Source of the DNA: Actinomycetes bacterium
GTDB taxonomy: Bacteria; Actinomycetota; Actinomycetes; Mycobacteriales; Mycobacteriaceae
Length of the DNA stretch: 24,736 nucleotides
Assembly (NCBI GenBank): GCA_023416315.1
Contig: JAEZIA010000498.1
Location: 1 to 24,736, forward strand
Reading direction: 5' to 3'
In this document: positions 1 to 6,799 of the stretch, piece after piece
Layout: every line of letters begins with the position of its first letter
Position numbering within the stretch: position 1 is the first letter of the stretch
Notes under the pieces: model-generated
Seen by the model: the letters and a program-made list of their open reading frames with translations, nothing else
Databases searched by the model: none
What the model was told of the DNA's origin: nothing
Translations under genes and position numbers: made by a program

Positions 1-41
1 AGGTACCCTCCGATGAGTTCATGCGAAGGGGATCACAGTAG

Positions 42-881
42 ATGAGCGCACCTGCGGCTAATCGCCCGAAGACCGGCGTCTTCTCACCCGGCCGTGCCCA
101 GATACCGCAACGCACGCTGCGGACCGACAATTGGCTCAAAGCGCCGATCTGGACGGACCTGGGTTTTGCGGCCTTCGTCATCTACGCGACGGTGCGCGCG
201 TTCATGCAGGACCATTTCTACGTCGAGCAGTACAACTACCTGACGCCGTTCTACTCACCGTGCGTGGTGAACTACGACGCGGCGACGGGCTCGGGGTGCC
301 CCGCGGGTGCAGCGCACTTCGGCACGTTCCTGCCCGACGTGTGGTTCCTGCCCTACGCCGCGCTGTCGTTGCCCTTCCTGCTGCTCTTCCGCCTCACCTG
401 CTACTACTACCGCGGCGCCTACTACCGCACGGTGTGGCAGTCGCCGACAGCCTGCGCCGTCGCCGAACCGCATGCGAAATACACTGGCGAGACTCGCTTC
501 CCGCTGATCATCCAGAACACGCATCGCTACTTCTTCTACATCGCGGGCATCATCTCGATCATCAACACCTACGACGCCGTGATGGCGATGTTCCCCAACG
601 ATGGATTCCGGTTCGGCATCGGCAACGCGGTCCTGTGGATCAACGTGATCTTGCTGTGGACCTACACGCTGTCGTGCCACTCCTGCCGCCACGTGGCGGG
701 CGGACGACTCAAGCACTTCTCGAAACACCCTGTGCGGTACTGGATGTGGACGCAGATCAGCAAGCTCAACACCCGGCACAAGCTGTACGCGTGGATCACG
801 CTGGGCACGCTGATGTTCACCGACTTCTACATCATGGCCGTATCCATCTGGCTGAAGGACATCCCAGGCGTGCCCTGGTGA
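42..881 (+). CDS. sdhC: Succinate dehydrogenase (Sdh1-type) membrane anchor subunit
   Basis: A 279-residue integral membrane protein that anchors the succinate dehydrogenase catalytic subunits and passes electrons to menaquinone. About five hydrophobic segments are visible (near residues 38-56, 99-117, 162-184, 192-211 and 249-268), as expected when one polypeptide serves as the whole anchor. It is rich in Cys and His: C74, C86, C120, C138, H144, H161 and the cluster SCHSCRH at 211-217. The mycobacterial Sdh1 anchor is reported to hold a membrane-embedded Rieske-type [2Fe-2S] cluster, and these residues are the candidate ligands; I cannot tell which ones bind. A purine-rich GAAGGGGA lies upstream of the ATG. 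sdhA follows after 39 bases, so this is the first visible gene of an sdhCAB operon. The operon may begin upstream of the window. It resembles the protein I recall as M. tuberculosis Rv0249c. Confidence 0.9.
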   Translation: MSAPAANRPKTGVFSPGRAQIPQRTLRTDNWLKAPIWTDLGFAAFVIYATVRAFMQDHFYVEQYNYLTPFYSPCVVNYDAATGSGCPAGAAHFGTFLPDVWFLPYAALSLPFLLLFRLTCYYYRGAYYRTVWQSPTACAVAEPHAKYTGETRFPLIIQNTHRYFFYIAGIISIINTYDAVMAMFPNDGFRFGIGNAVLWINVILLWTYTLSCHSCRHVAGGRLKHFSKHPVRYWMWTQISKLNTRHKLYAWITLGTLMFTDFYIMAVSIWLKDIPGVPW

Positions 882-920
882 GAACTTCGACAACAGCTCC
901 GGAAAACGAAGTGAGAGTTG

Positions 921-2834
921 ATGACTGACCTAGAACGGCATTCCTACGACGTCGTCGTGATCGGTGCCGGTGGCGCCGGCCTGCGAGCAGTGATCGAGGC
1001 CCGGGAACGGGGCCTGAAGGTTGCCGTGGTGACGAAGTCGCTCTTCGGCAAGGCACACACCGTGATGGCCGAGGGTGGATGCGCGGCGGCCATGCGCAAC
1101 GTCAACACCAAGGACAGCTGGCAGGTTCACTTCGGTGACACCATGCGCGGCGGCAAGTTCCTGAACAACTGGCGGATGGCCGAACTGCACGCGCAGGAAG
1201 CCCCCGACCGGGTCTGGGAACTGGAGACCTACGGCGCCCTGTTCGACCGCACCAAAGACGGCAAGATCAGCCAGCGCAACTTCGGTGGCCACACCTACCC
1301 GCGGCTGGCCCACGTCGGTGACCGCACCGGCCTGGAGATCATCCGGACCCTGCAGCAGAAGATCGTTTCGCTGCAGCAGGAAGACAAGAAGGAACTCGGC
1401 GACTACGAGGCCCGGATCCGGGTCTTCCACGAGTGCTCGATCACCGACCTGATCAAGGACGGCGACGCGATCGCCGGAGCCTTCGGCTACTACCGCGAGA
1501 CCGGCAAGTTCGTGCTCTTCGAGGCGCCGGCGGTGGTGCTGGCCACCGGCGGCATCGGCAAGTCGTTCAAGGTGTCGTCGAACTCCTGGGAGTACACCGG
1601 CGACGGACATGCGCTGGCGCTGCGCGCCGGTTCCGGCCTGATCAACATGGAGTTCATCCAGTTCCACCCGACCGGCATGGTCTGGCCGCTGTCGGTGAAG
1701 GGCATCCTGGTCACCGAGGGTGTCCGCGGTGACGGCGGAGTTCTGAAGAACTCCGAAGGCAAGCGCTTCATGTTCGACTACATCCCCGACGTCTTCAAGG
1801 GGCAGTACGCCGAGTCCGAAGAAGAAGCCGACCAGTGGCTCAAAGACAACGACTCCGCGCGCCGCACCCCCGACCTGCTGCCCCGCGACGAGGTGGCGCG
1901 CGCCATCAACGACGAGGTCAAGGCCGGGCGCGGCACCCCGCACGGCGGCGTCTACCTCGACATCGCCTCGCGCATGCCGGCCGAGGAGATCAAGCGCCGC
2001 CTGCCGTCGATGTATCACCAGTTCATCGAGCTGGCCGAGGTCGACATCACCAAGGACATGATGGAAGTCGGCCCGACCTGTCACTACGTGATGGGCGGTA
2101 TCGAGGTCGATCCCGACACCGGCGCCGGCTCGACCCCGGGCCTGTTCGCCGCGGGCGAGTGCTCCGGCGGCATGCACGGTTCCAACCGCCTCGGCGGCAA
2201 CTCGCTGTCCGACCTGCTGGTGTTCGGCCGGCGCGCGGGACTCGGTGCGTCGGACTATGTGCGCGGGCTGTCGCAGCGTCCGGCGGTGTCCGATGCGGCG
2301 ATCGAGGAAGCCACCACGCTGGCGCTGTCGCCGTTCGAACCCAAGCCCAACGCCGAGAATCCCTACACCCTGCACGCCGAGTTGCAGGAGTCGATGAACG
2401 ACCTGGCCGGCATCATCCGCAAGGAGGGTGAACTCCAGGAGGCCCTGGTCAAGATCGACGAGCTCAAGAAGCGCTACGCCAACGTGGTCGTCGAGGGTGG
2501 CCGGATCTTCAACCCGGGCTGGCACCTGGCCATCGACCTGCGCAACATGCTGCTGGTCAGCGAGTGTGTGGCCAAGGCTGCGCTGCAGCGCACGGAAAGC
2601 CGTGGCGGACACACCCGCGACGACTTCCCGAAGATGGACGCCGGGTGGCGCAACAAGCTGCTGGTCTGCCGGGTCGCTCCTGGTGATGCGGACGCCGTCG
2701 TTCCCGACGTCGATGTGACGCCGGAGCAGCAGCCGGTGATGCGGCCCGATCTGCTGGCCACGTTTGAGCTCTCTGAACTCGAGAAGTACTACACCGACGA
2801 TCAACTGGCCGAGCACCCGGACCGGAAGGGCTGA
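921..2834 (+). CDS. sdhA: Succinate dehydrogenase flavoprotein subunit
   Basis: The catalytic subunit oxidises succinate to fumarate and holds covalent FAD on the cytoplasmic face of the membrane. The N-terminus has the dinucleotide-binding motif VVVIGAGGAGLRA (11-23) and the flavin-linking segment FGKAHTVMAEGG, with H46 as the expected covalent FAD ligand. Later motifs match the fumarate reductase/SDH family: QFHPTGM, LLPRDEVARAI (active-site Arg), GPTCHYVMGG and HGSNRLGGNSLSDLLVFGR. At 637 residues it has normal family length. A TTG three bases earlier (918) is in frame, but the ATG at 921 gives the expected MTDLERHSYD N-terminus and is preferred. sdhB starts two bases after the stop, implying translational coupling. 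It is close to what I recall of M. tuberculosis Rv0248c, which points to the Sdh1 rather than the Sdh2 complex. Confidence 0.95.
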   Translation: MTDLERHSYDVVVIGAGGAGLRAVIEARERGLKVAVVTKSLFGKAHTVMAEGGCAAAMRNVNTKDSWQVHFGDTMRGGKFLNNWRMAELHAQEAPDRVWELETYGALFDRTKDGKISQRNFGGHTYPRLAHVGDRTGLEIIRTLQQKIVSLQQEDKKELGDYEARIRVFHECSITDLIKDGDAIAGAFGYYRETGKFVLFEAPAVVLATGGIGKSFKVSSNSWEYTGDGHALALRAGSGLINMEFIQFHPTGMVWPLSVKGILVTEGVRGDGGVLKNSEGKRFMFDYIPDVFKGQYAESEEEADQWLKDNDSARRTPDLLPRDEVARAINDEVKAGRGTPHGGVYLDIASRMPAEEIKRRLPSMYHQFIELAEVDITKDMMEVGPTCHYVMGGIEVDPDTGAGSTPGLFAAGECSGGMHGSNRLGGNSLSDLLVFGRRAGLGASDYVRGLSQRPAVSDAAIEEATTLALSPFEPKPNAENPYTLHAELQESMNDLAGIIRKEGELQEALVKIDELKKRYANVVVEGGRIFNPGWHLAIDLRNMLLVSECVAKAALQRTESRGGHTRDDFPKMDAGWRNKLLVCRVAPGDADAVVPDVDVTPEQQPVMRPDLLATFELSELEKYYTDDQLAEHPDRKG

Positions 2835-2836
2835 GA

Positions 2837-3589
2837 ATGGCTGCCTACAACGCGAAGCTGCGGGTTTGGCGTGGCGACGAAGCCGGCGGTGACCTGCAGG
2901 ACTACACCGTCGAGGTCAACGACGGCGAGGTGGTGCTCGATATCGTCCACCGGTTGCAGGCCACCCAGGCCGGCGATCTGGCCGTGCGGTGGAACTGCAA
3001 GGCCGGCAAGTGTGGTTCGTGCTCGGCCGAGATCAACGGCCGGCCGCGGCTGATGTGCATGACCCGGATGTCGACGTTCGGCGAGGACGAGGTCGTCACG
3101 ATCACGCCGCTGCGGACGTTCCCGGTGATGCGCGACCTGGTCACCGACGTCTCCTTCAACTACGAGAAGGCGCGGGAGATCCCGTCGTTCACACCCCCGA
3201 AGGATCTGCAGCCCGGTGACTACCGGATGCAGCAAGAGGACGTGAACCGCAGCCAGGAGTTCCGTAAGTGCATCGAGTGCTTCCTGTGCCAGAACGTGTG
3301 CCACGTCAACCGTGACCACGAGGAGAACAAGAAGTCCTTCGCGGGCCCGCGCTACCTGATGCGCCAGGCCGAGCTGTCGATGCACCCGCTGGACACCCTC
3401 GACCGTCGCGATATGGCCCAGGAGGAGAACGGCCTGGGCTTCTGCAACATCACCAAGTGCTGCACCGAGGTATGCCCCGAGCACATCAAGATCACCGACA
3501 ACGCACTGATTCCGATGAAGGAACGCGTTGCCGACAAGAAGTACGACCCAGTGGTCTGGCTGGGCAACAAACTGTTCCGGCGCAAGTAA
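2837..3589 (+). CDS. sdhB: Succinate dehydrogenase iron-sulfur subunit
   Basis: This 250-residue subunit carries electrons from FAD to the membrane anchor through three Fe-S clusters. The ferredoxin-like N-terminal domain has the [2Fe-2S] ligands C54, C59, C62 and C74 (WNCKAGKCGSC, then MC). The C-terminal domain has CIECFLCQNVC (C145, C148, C151, C155) and CNITKCCTEVCP (C203, C209, C213), which together bind the [4Fe-4S] and [3Fe-4S] clusters. C208 is an extra Cys inside the C-x5-C-x3-CP motif and is not a standard ligand. The ATG follows the sdhA stop by two bases, with AGG-rich sequence at the end of sdhA as a likely ribosome site. The gene ends just before a strong hairpin, so it is probably the last gene of the operon. 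Confidence 0.95.
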   Translation: MAAYNAKLRVWRGDEAGGDLQDYTVEVNDGEVVLDIVHRLQATQAGDLAVRWNCKAGKCGSCSAEINGRPRLMCMTRMSTFGEDEVVTITPLRTFPVMRDLVTDVSFNYEKAREIPSFTPPKDLQPGDYRMQQEDVNRSQEFRKCIECFLCQNVCHVNRDHEENKKSFAGPRYLMRQAELSMHPLDTLDRRDMAQEENGLGFCNITKCCTEVCPEHIKITDNALIPMKERVADKKYDPVVWLGNKLFRRK

Positions 3590-3596
3590 CCACGAA

Positions 3597-3646
3597 CAGA
3601 CGCGAACGCCCCCGACACGCCGTGTGTACGGGGGCGTTTGTGTCTG
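3597..3646 (+). terminator. Hairpin terminator after the sdh operon
   Basis: A perfect 10-bp stem (AACGCCCCCG at 3605-3614 pairing with CGGGGGCGTT at 3629-3638) is followed by T/G-rich TTTGTGT. An outer CAGAC/GTCTG pair (3597-3601 and 3642-3646) extends it. It begins 7 bases after the sdhB stop. The U-tract is interrupted, as is common in mycobacterial terminators. It separates the sdh operon from the next promoter about 10 bases downstream. Confidence 0.75.
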
Positions 3647-3655
3647 CTCGCGCCG

Positions 3656-3683
3656 TTGACGCGTAAGGCTTTCTGGGTAGCCT
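3656..3683 (+). promoter_or_regulatory. SigA-like promoter for the 51-residue ORF (leaderless)
   Basis: The -35 element TTGACG (3656-3661) and the -10 element TAGCCT (3678-3683, matching the mycobacterial TANNNT consensus) are separated by 16 bases. The expected transcription start lies at about 3690-3691, on the ATG of the small ORF. That fits a leaderless mRNA and explains why no Shine-Dalgarno sequence precedes the ATG. Assigned by eye. Confidence 0.55.
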
Positions 3684-3690
3684 CGAACAC

Positions 3691-3846
3691 ATGGGGACTG
3701 TGCATAGCGTCAACGACATCCGCACCGCGATCCGTGAGCTGTCCGCCCGCGCCGCGCTGGCCCGCAAGGAGGGCCGGCCGGACGATGCGGCCGAACTCGA
3801 GCAGCGCATCGTCGCCTATCGCGACGAACTCGCCGAGAAACCCTGA
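3691..3846 (+). CDS. Small helical protein of unknown function, 51 aa
   Basis: A short ORF (MGTVHSVNDI... ending DELAEKP) that I do not recognise as a named family. The composition is rich in Ala, Arg, Glu and Asp with heptad-like spacing, so a single amphipathic helix or helical hairpin is likely. It has no signal peptide, membrane segment or Cys. Coding is supported by strong G/C preference at third codon positions and by a well-spaced promoter that puts the transcription start at the ATG; there is no Shine-Dalgarno. It is convergent with the flavin-reductase gene, ending 25 bases from that gene's stop. It could be a small conserved mycobacterial regulator or complex partner, but nothing in the sequence fixes a role. 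Confidence 0.6.
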   Translation: MGTVHSVNDIRTAIRELSARAALARKEGRPDDAAELEQRIVAYRDELAEKP

Positions 3847-3871
3847 CGATCGGGCGTGGAATCAGGCTGGG

Positions 3872-4351
3872 CTAGGCGCCCAGTCGGCGAAATGTGCTGC
3901 GGTGGAACACAATCGGCGGCACGTCGTGCACCGTGATGTCCTTGACCTCCAGCACGACGATGGTGTGGTCCCCCGCGGGCACCAGCTGGTCGATCGAGGT
4001 CTGCAGCCACACGCTGGTGCCGTGCACGAACACCGCACCGCTTTCATGCGAGTGGGTTTCCAGGCCGGCGAACCGGTCACCGGTCTTGGCCGCCAGGGTG
4101 CGAGCGGCCACGTCGTGCGACTCGCCGAGAACACTGATGCCCAGCGACGGCAGATCTTTCAACTTCGGCCACGTCTCGGAATTGTTCTGCACACAGAACG
4201 AAACCAGCGGCGGATCCAGCGACACCGGCACGAACGTGCTGGCCGCCAGGCCGACCCGGACACCGTCGACCTCCGCGGCGATCGCGATGACACCCGTTGG
4301 GAAATGACCGAATGCCTCACGCAACGAGGCAGGGCTCAGCTCTGTGCTCAT
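3872..4351 (-). CDS. Flavin reductase-like FMN-binding protein
   Basis: A 159-residue single-domain protein of the flavin reductase family (split-barrel, FMN-binding). Family-like segments are FGHFPTGVIAI near the N-terminus, ASTFVPVSLDPPLVSFCVQ around the flavin-binding loop, and PAGDHTIVVLEV toward the C-terminus. Members use NAD(P)H to supply reduced flavin to a partner monooxygenase, or act as small oxidoreductases. No partner monooxygenase is visible here, so the substrate is unknown. The ATG at 4351 (MSTELSPAS) is preferred: the open frame extends to 4489, but the extra 46 residues are Arg-rich, unlike the family, and would overlap fadD23. It resembles the product I recall as M. tuberculosis Rv0245, which also sits between sdh and fadE5. 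It is divergent from fadD23 with 86 bases between the starts. Confidence 0.85.
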   Translation of the reverse strand: MSTELSPASLREAFGHFPTGVIAIAAEVDGVRVGLAASTFVPVSLDPPLVSFCVQNNSETWPKLKDLPSLGISVLGESHDVAARTLAAKTGDRFAGLETHSHESGAVFVHGTSVWLQTSIDQLVPAGDHTIVVLEVKDITVHDVPPIVFHRSTFRRLGA

Positions 4352-4437
4352 AACACAGCTATCTTCACACGTAACGGTGCGCTCGGGCCACAGTAGGGTC
4401 CAGCGTGAGTCAAATACTCGTTGAGTAGCCTTGGTAA
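4352..4437 (+). promoter_or_regulatory. Divergent control region with leaderless fadD23 promoter and GAGT/ACTC repeats
   Basis: This 86-base gap separates the flavin-reductase start (minus) from fadD23 (plus). A -10 hexamer TAGCCT (4426-4431) lies six bases before the GTG, which would start transcription on the start codon. The -35 is weak (GTGAGT at 4405-4410). Overlapping it are alternating half-sites: GAGT (4407-4410), ACTC (4416-4419) and GAGT (4423-4426), forming GAGT-N5-ACTC and ACTC-N3-GAGT inverted repeats that could be an operator. No Shine-Dalgarno is seen before the GTG. Assigned by eye. Confidence 0.45.
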
Positions 4438-6150
4438 GTGCCGAACGTCTCGATCCTGTCCGTGCTGCGCCACCGCGCCGATCTGACACCTGACGACGTC
4501 GCCTTCACGTTCACCGATTACGACCGGGATTTCAACGGTGTCACCGACAGTCTGACCTGGTCCCAGCTGTACCGCCGCACGCTCAATGTCGCGCAGGAGA
4601 TCAGCCAGCACGGGATGCCCGGCGACCGCGCGCTGATCATCGCACCGCAGGGGCTGGACTACATCGTCGGCTTCCTCGGCGCCATGCAGGCCGGCTTCAT
4701 CGCCGTCCCGTTGTCGGTACCGGTCCCGGGTTCCCACGACGAGCGGGTCGGCGCCGTCGTGACCGATACCTCGCCTGCGGTGGTGCTGACCACGTCCCCG
4801 GTGTTCGAGGTGGCCGCGCAGTATGTGGACGACGGTGCGGCGGTGGTCGCCACGATCGCGGTGGACACCATCGATCTCGACGCCGACCCACAGGAGGCGA
4901 GCGAGGTTCCCGACGGCCCGGACATCGCCTACCTGCAGTACACCTCGGGGTCGACCCGACTGCCCGCCGGCGTGATGATCTCGCACCGCAACCTCGTCGC
5001 GAACTTCGAGCAGTTGATGGCCGAGTACCTGCCGCACTACGGCGGCAAATTCCCGCCCGGTGCGTCCCTGGTCTCGTGGCTGCCGTTCTACCACGACATG
5101 GGACTGATGCTCGGGATCGCTGCGCCGATCCTCAGCGGGCACCCGGCCGACCTGATGAGCCCGATCGCGTTCCTGAGCCGGCCGGTGCGCTGGCTGCAGG
5201 CCATGGCCCGGCAACCGAAGGCCTGGTCCGGTGCACCGAACTTCGCGTTCGACCTCACCGCGCGGCGCGCCACCGACGACGAACTCGCGGACCTCGACCT
5301 CAGCCAGGTCATCGGCATCATCAACGGAGCCGAACGCATCCACCCCGAGACCCTGGTGCGGTTCAACGAGCGGTTGGCGTCCAACGGTTTTCGACCCGAA
5401 CGAGTAGCCCCGTCCTACGGCCTGGCCGAGGCGACCGTCTACGTCGCCAGCGGCCGCGCGGACCACGTACCCGAAGTGGTCGAGTTCGACGCCGACGAGT
5501 TGACGCAGGGCAACGCCATCCGCAAGCCGGGCGGCACTGCGCTGCTGCGCTACCAGCTGCCCAGGTCACCGTTGGTGCAGATCGTCGACGCCGAGACCTG
5601 CCAGCCGTGCCCGGACGGCATCGTTGGCGAGATCTGGACGCACGGCGAGAACGTTTCGGCCGGGTACTGGCGCAAACCCGAGCAGACCGGGTCGGCATTC
5701 GGCGCAACGCTGACCGATCCACCCGCCGAGCTTCCCGACACCGGGTGGTTGCGCACCGGTGATCAGGGCTTCGTCTCCGAGGGTGAGCTGTTCATCGTCG
5801 GACGCATCAAGGACATGTTGATCGTGCGCGGCCGCAACCACTATTCCGATGACATCGAGGCGACGGTGCAGAAGATCACCGGCGGCCGGGTCGCGGCGAT
5901 CGCGGTCAGCGACGAGGAGACCGAGAAGCTTGTGACGGTCGTCGAACTCAAGAACCGCGGTCAGGCCGGTGCCCTCGAAACGGTGAAAAGCGATGTCGTG
6001 GCCGCCATTTCGCGCGCGCACGGCCTGCAGGTCGCCGATATCGTGCTGGTCGAGCCCGGGTCGATGCCGACCACGACCAGCGGCAAGATCCGTCGGGCGG
6101 CGTGCATCGAGCAGTACCGGCAGGGGCAGTTCGTCCGGTTGGACGCGTAG
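4438..6150 (+). CDS. fadD23: Long-chain fatty acyl-AMP ligase, FadD23-like
   Basis: A 570-residue adenylating enzyme that activates a long-chain fatty acid as acyl-AMP and hands it to a polyketide synthase. ANL motifs are in order: YTSGSTRLPAG (168-178, phosphate loop), WLPFYHDMGL (214-223), SYGLAEATVYV (326-336), GWLRTGDQGF (436-445), IVGRIKDMLIVRGRNHYSDD (453-472) and the C-terminal catalytic Lys in TTSGK (K550). The RGRNHYSDDIE hinge form is typical of fatty acyl-AMP ligases (FAAL) rather than acyl-CoA ligases. The start is GTG, giving MPNVSILSVLRHRADLTPDD, a usual FadD23-type N-terminus. The Gap-like gene starts 11 bases after its stop, so the two are likely co-transcribed. In the TPP locus this enzyme is thought to supply the starter acyl chain to Pks; that role here is inferred from context. 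Confidence 0.92.
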   Translation: MPNVSILSVLRHRADLTPDDVAFTFTDYDRDFNGVTDSLTWSQLYRRTLNVAQEISQHGMPGDRALIIAPQGLDYIVGFLGAMQAGFIAVPLSVPVPGSHDERVGAVVTDTSPAVVLTTSPVFEVAAQYVDDGAAVVATIAVDTIDLDADPQEASEVPDGPDIAYLQYTSGSTRLPAGVMISHRNLVANFEQLMAEYLPHYGGKFPPGASLVSWLPFYHDMGLMLGIAAPILSGHPADLMSPIAFLSRPVRWLQAMARQPKAWSGAPNFAFDLTARRATDDELADLDLSQVIGIINGAERIHPETLVRFNERLASNGFRPERVAPSYGLAEATVYVASGRADHVPEVVEFDADELTQGNAIRKPGGTALLRYQLPRSPLVQIVDAETCQPCPDGIVGEIWTHGENVSAGYWRKPEQTGSAFGATLTDPPAELPDTGWLRTGDQGFVSEGELFIVGRIKDMLIVRGRNHYSDDIEATVQKITGGRVAAIAVSDEETEKLVTVVELKNRGQAGALETVKSDVVAAISRAHGLQVADIVLVEPGSMPTTTSGKIRRAACIEQYRQGQFVRLDA

Positions 6151-6161
6151 CTGATCCCCCG

Positions 6162-6797
6162 ATGTGGTTCACCCTGCTGGTGATGGCTGCCGCGGTCAGC
6201 CTGGAACCGTTTCGGATCGGGATGTCGGTGGTGATGCTGAACCGGCCGCGGCCGCATCTGCAGCTCGCCGCCTTCCTCTGCGGCGGGTTCCTGATGGGCC
6301 TGACCGTGGGCGCGGTAGTGCTGTACGCCCTCGAGTCGCACATCCCGGCGTCGGCGCATTTCACGCTGCCGCGGGTGCAGATCGTGATCGGTGCGCTGGC
6401 CCTGGTCGCCGCGGCCGTCCTGGCGGCCACCAAGGGCCGTGACCGGACCCCACCGGCCTGGCTGAGCCGCCTGCTCGACGGCCCGTCATTGTGGGTCGCC
6501 GGCGTCGCGGGCCTGGGCATCGCGCTGCCCTCGGTCGACTATCTGGCCGCGCTCGCGGTCATCGCGGCGGGCACCGCCGATCCCGGGGTCCGATTCGGCG
6601 CCCTGCTCGCGTTCAACGTGGTGGCCTTCGCGTTGGTGGAGATCCCGCTGCTCGCCTACCTGATCGCTCCGCAACGCACCCACGCCGCGATGACCCGCCT
6701 GCACGGCTGGGTGCGCGCGCGGCGCCGCCGCGAGGTCGCCGTTCTACTGGCCGTGGTGGGTGCCGTACTGCTGACCGCGGGACTGATCGGCGCCTGA
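6162..6797 (+). CDS. Gap/Sap-like glycolipid-addressing integral membrane protein
   Basis: A 211-residue, very hydrophobic protein with about six membrane segments and short charged loops (for example KGRDRT and RARRRRE). It fits the Gap/Sap family, small membrane proteins encoded beside mmpL genes in glycopeptidolipid, sulfolipid and TPP loci and implicated in lipid export. No catalytic motif is visible; its likely role is helping MmpL10 move the glycolipid. The ATG at 6162 (MWFTLLVMAAAVSLEPFRIG) starts directly in the first membrane helix. An in-frame start at 6102 would overlap fadD23 and add a non-hydrophobic leader, so it is rejected. Its stop lies two bases from the convergent acyltransferase gene, leaving no room for a terminator. 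Confidence 0.82.
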   Translation: MWFTLLVMAAAVSLEPFRIGMSVVMLNRPRPHLQLAAFLCGGFLMGLTVGAVVLYALESHIPASAHFTLPRVQIVIGALALVAAAVLAATKGRDRTPPAWLSRLLDGPSLWVAGVAGLGIALPSVDYLAALAVIAAGTADPGVRFGALLAFNVVAFALVEIPLLAYLIAPQRTHAAMTRLHGWVRARRRREVAVLLAVVGAVLLTAGLIGA

Positions 6798-6799
6798 GA

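Noticed and set aside
1..45. Tail of an upstream gene: one frame ends TAG at 39-41, another ends TGA at 43-45 overlapping the sdhC ATG
   Set aside because: Only about 13 codons are visible, neither frame can be recognised, and either could be chance.
930..2816. A 628-codon open frame antisense to sdhA
   Set aside because: Long antisense frames are expected in GC-rich genes with strong third-position bias. The translation has no recognisable domain, while sdhA on the other strand is unmistakable.
4352..4489. A 205-residue version of the flavin reductase
   Set aside because: The added residues are Arg-rich, not family-like, and would overlap the fadD23 start on the opposite strand.
6102..6161. 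An earlier start for the Gap-like protein inside fadD23
   Set aside because: It gives a hydrophilic leader before the first membrane helix; the ATG at 6162 is cleaner and lies just after the fadD23 stop.
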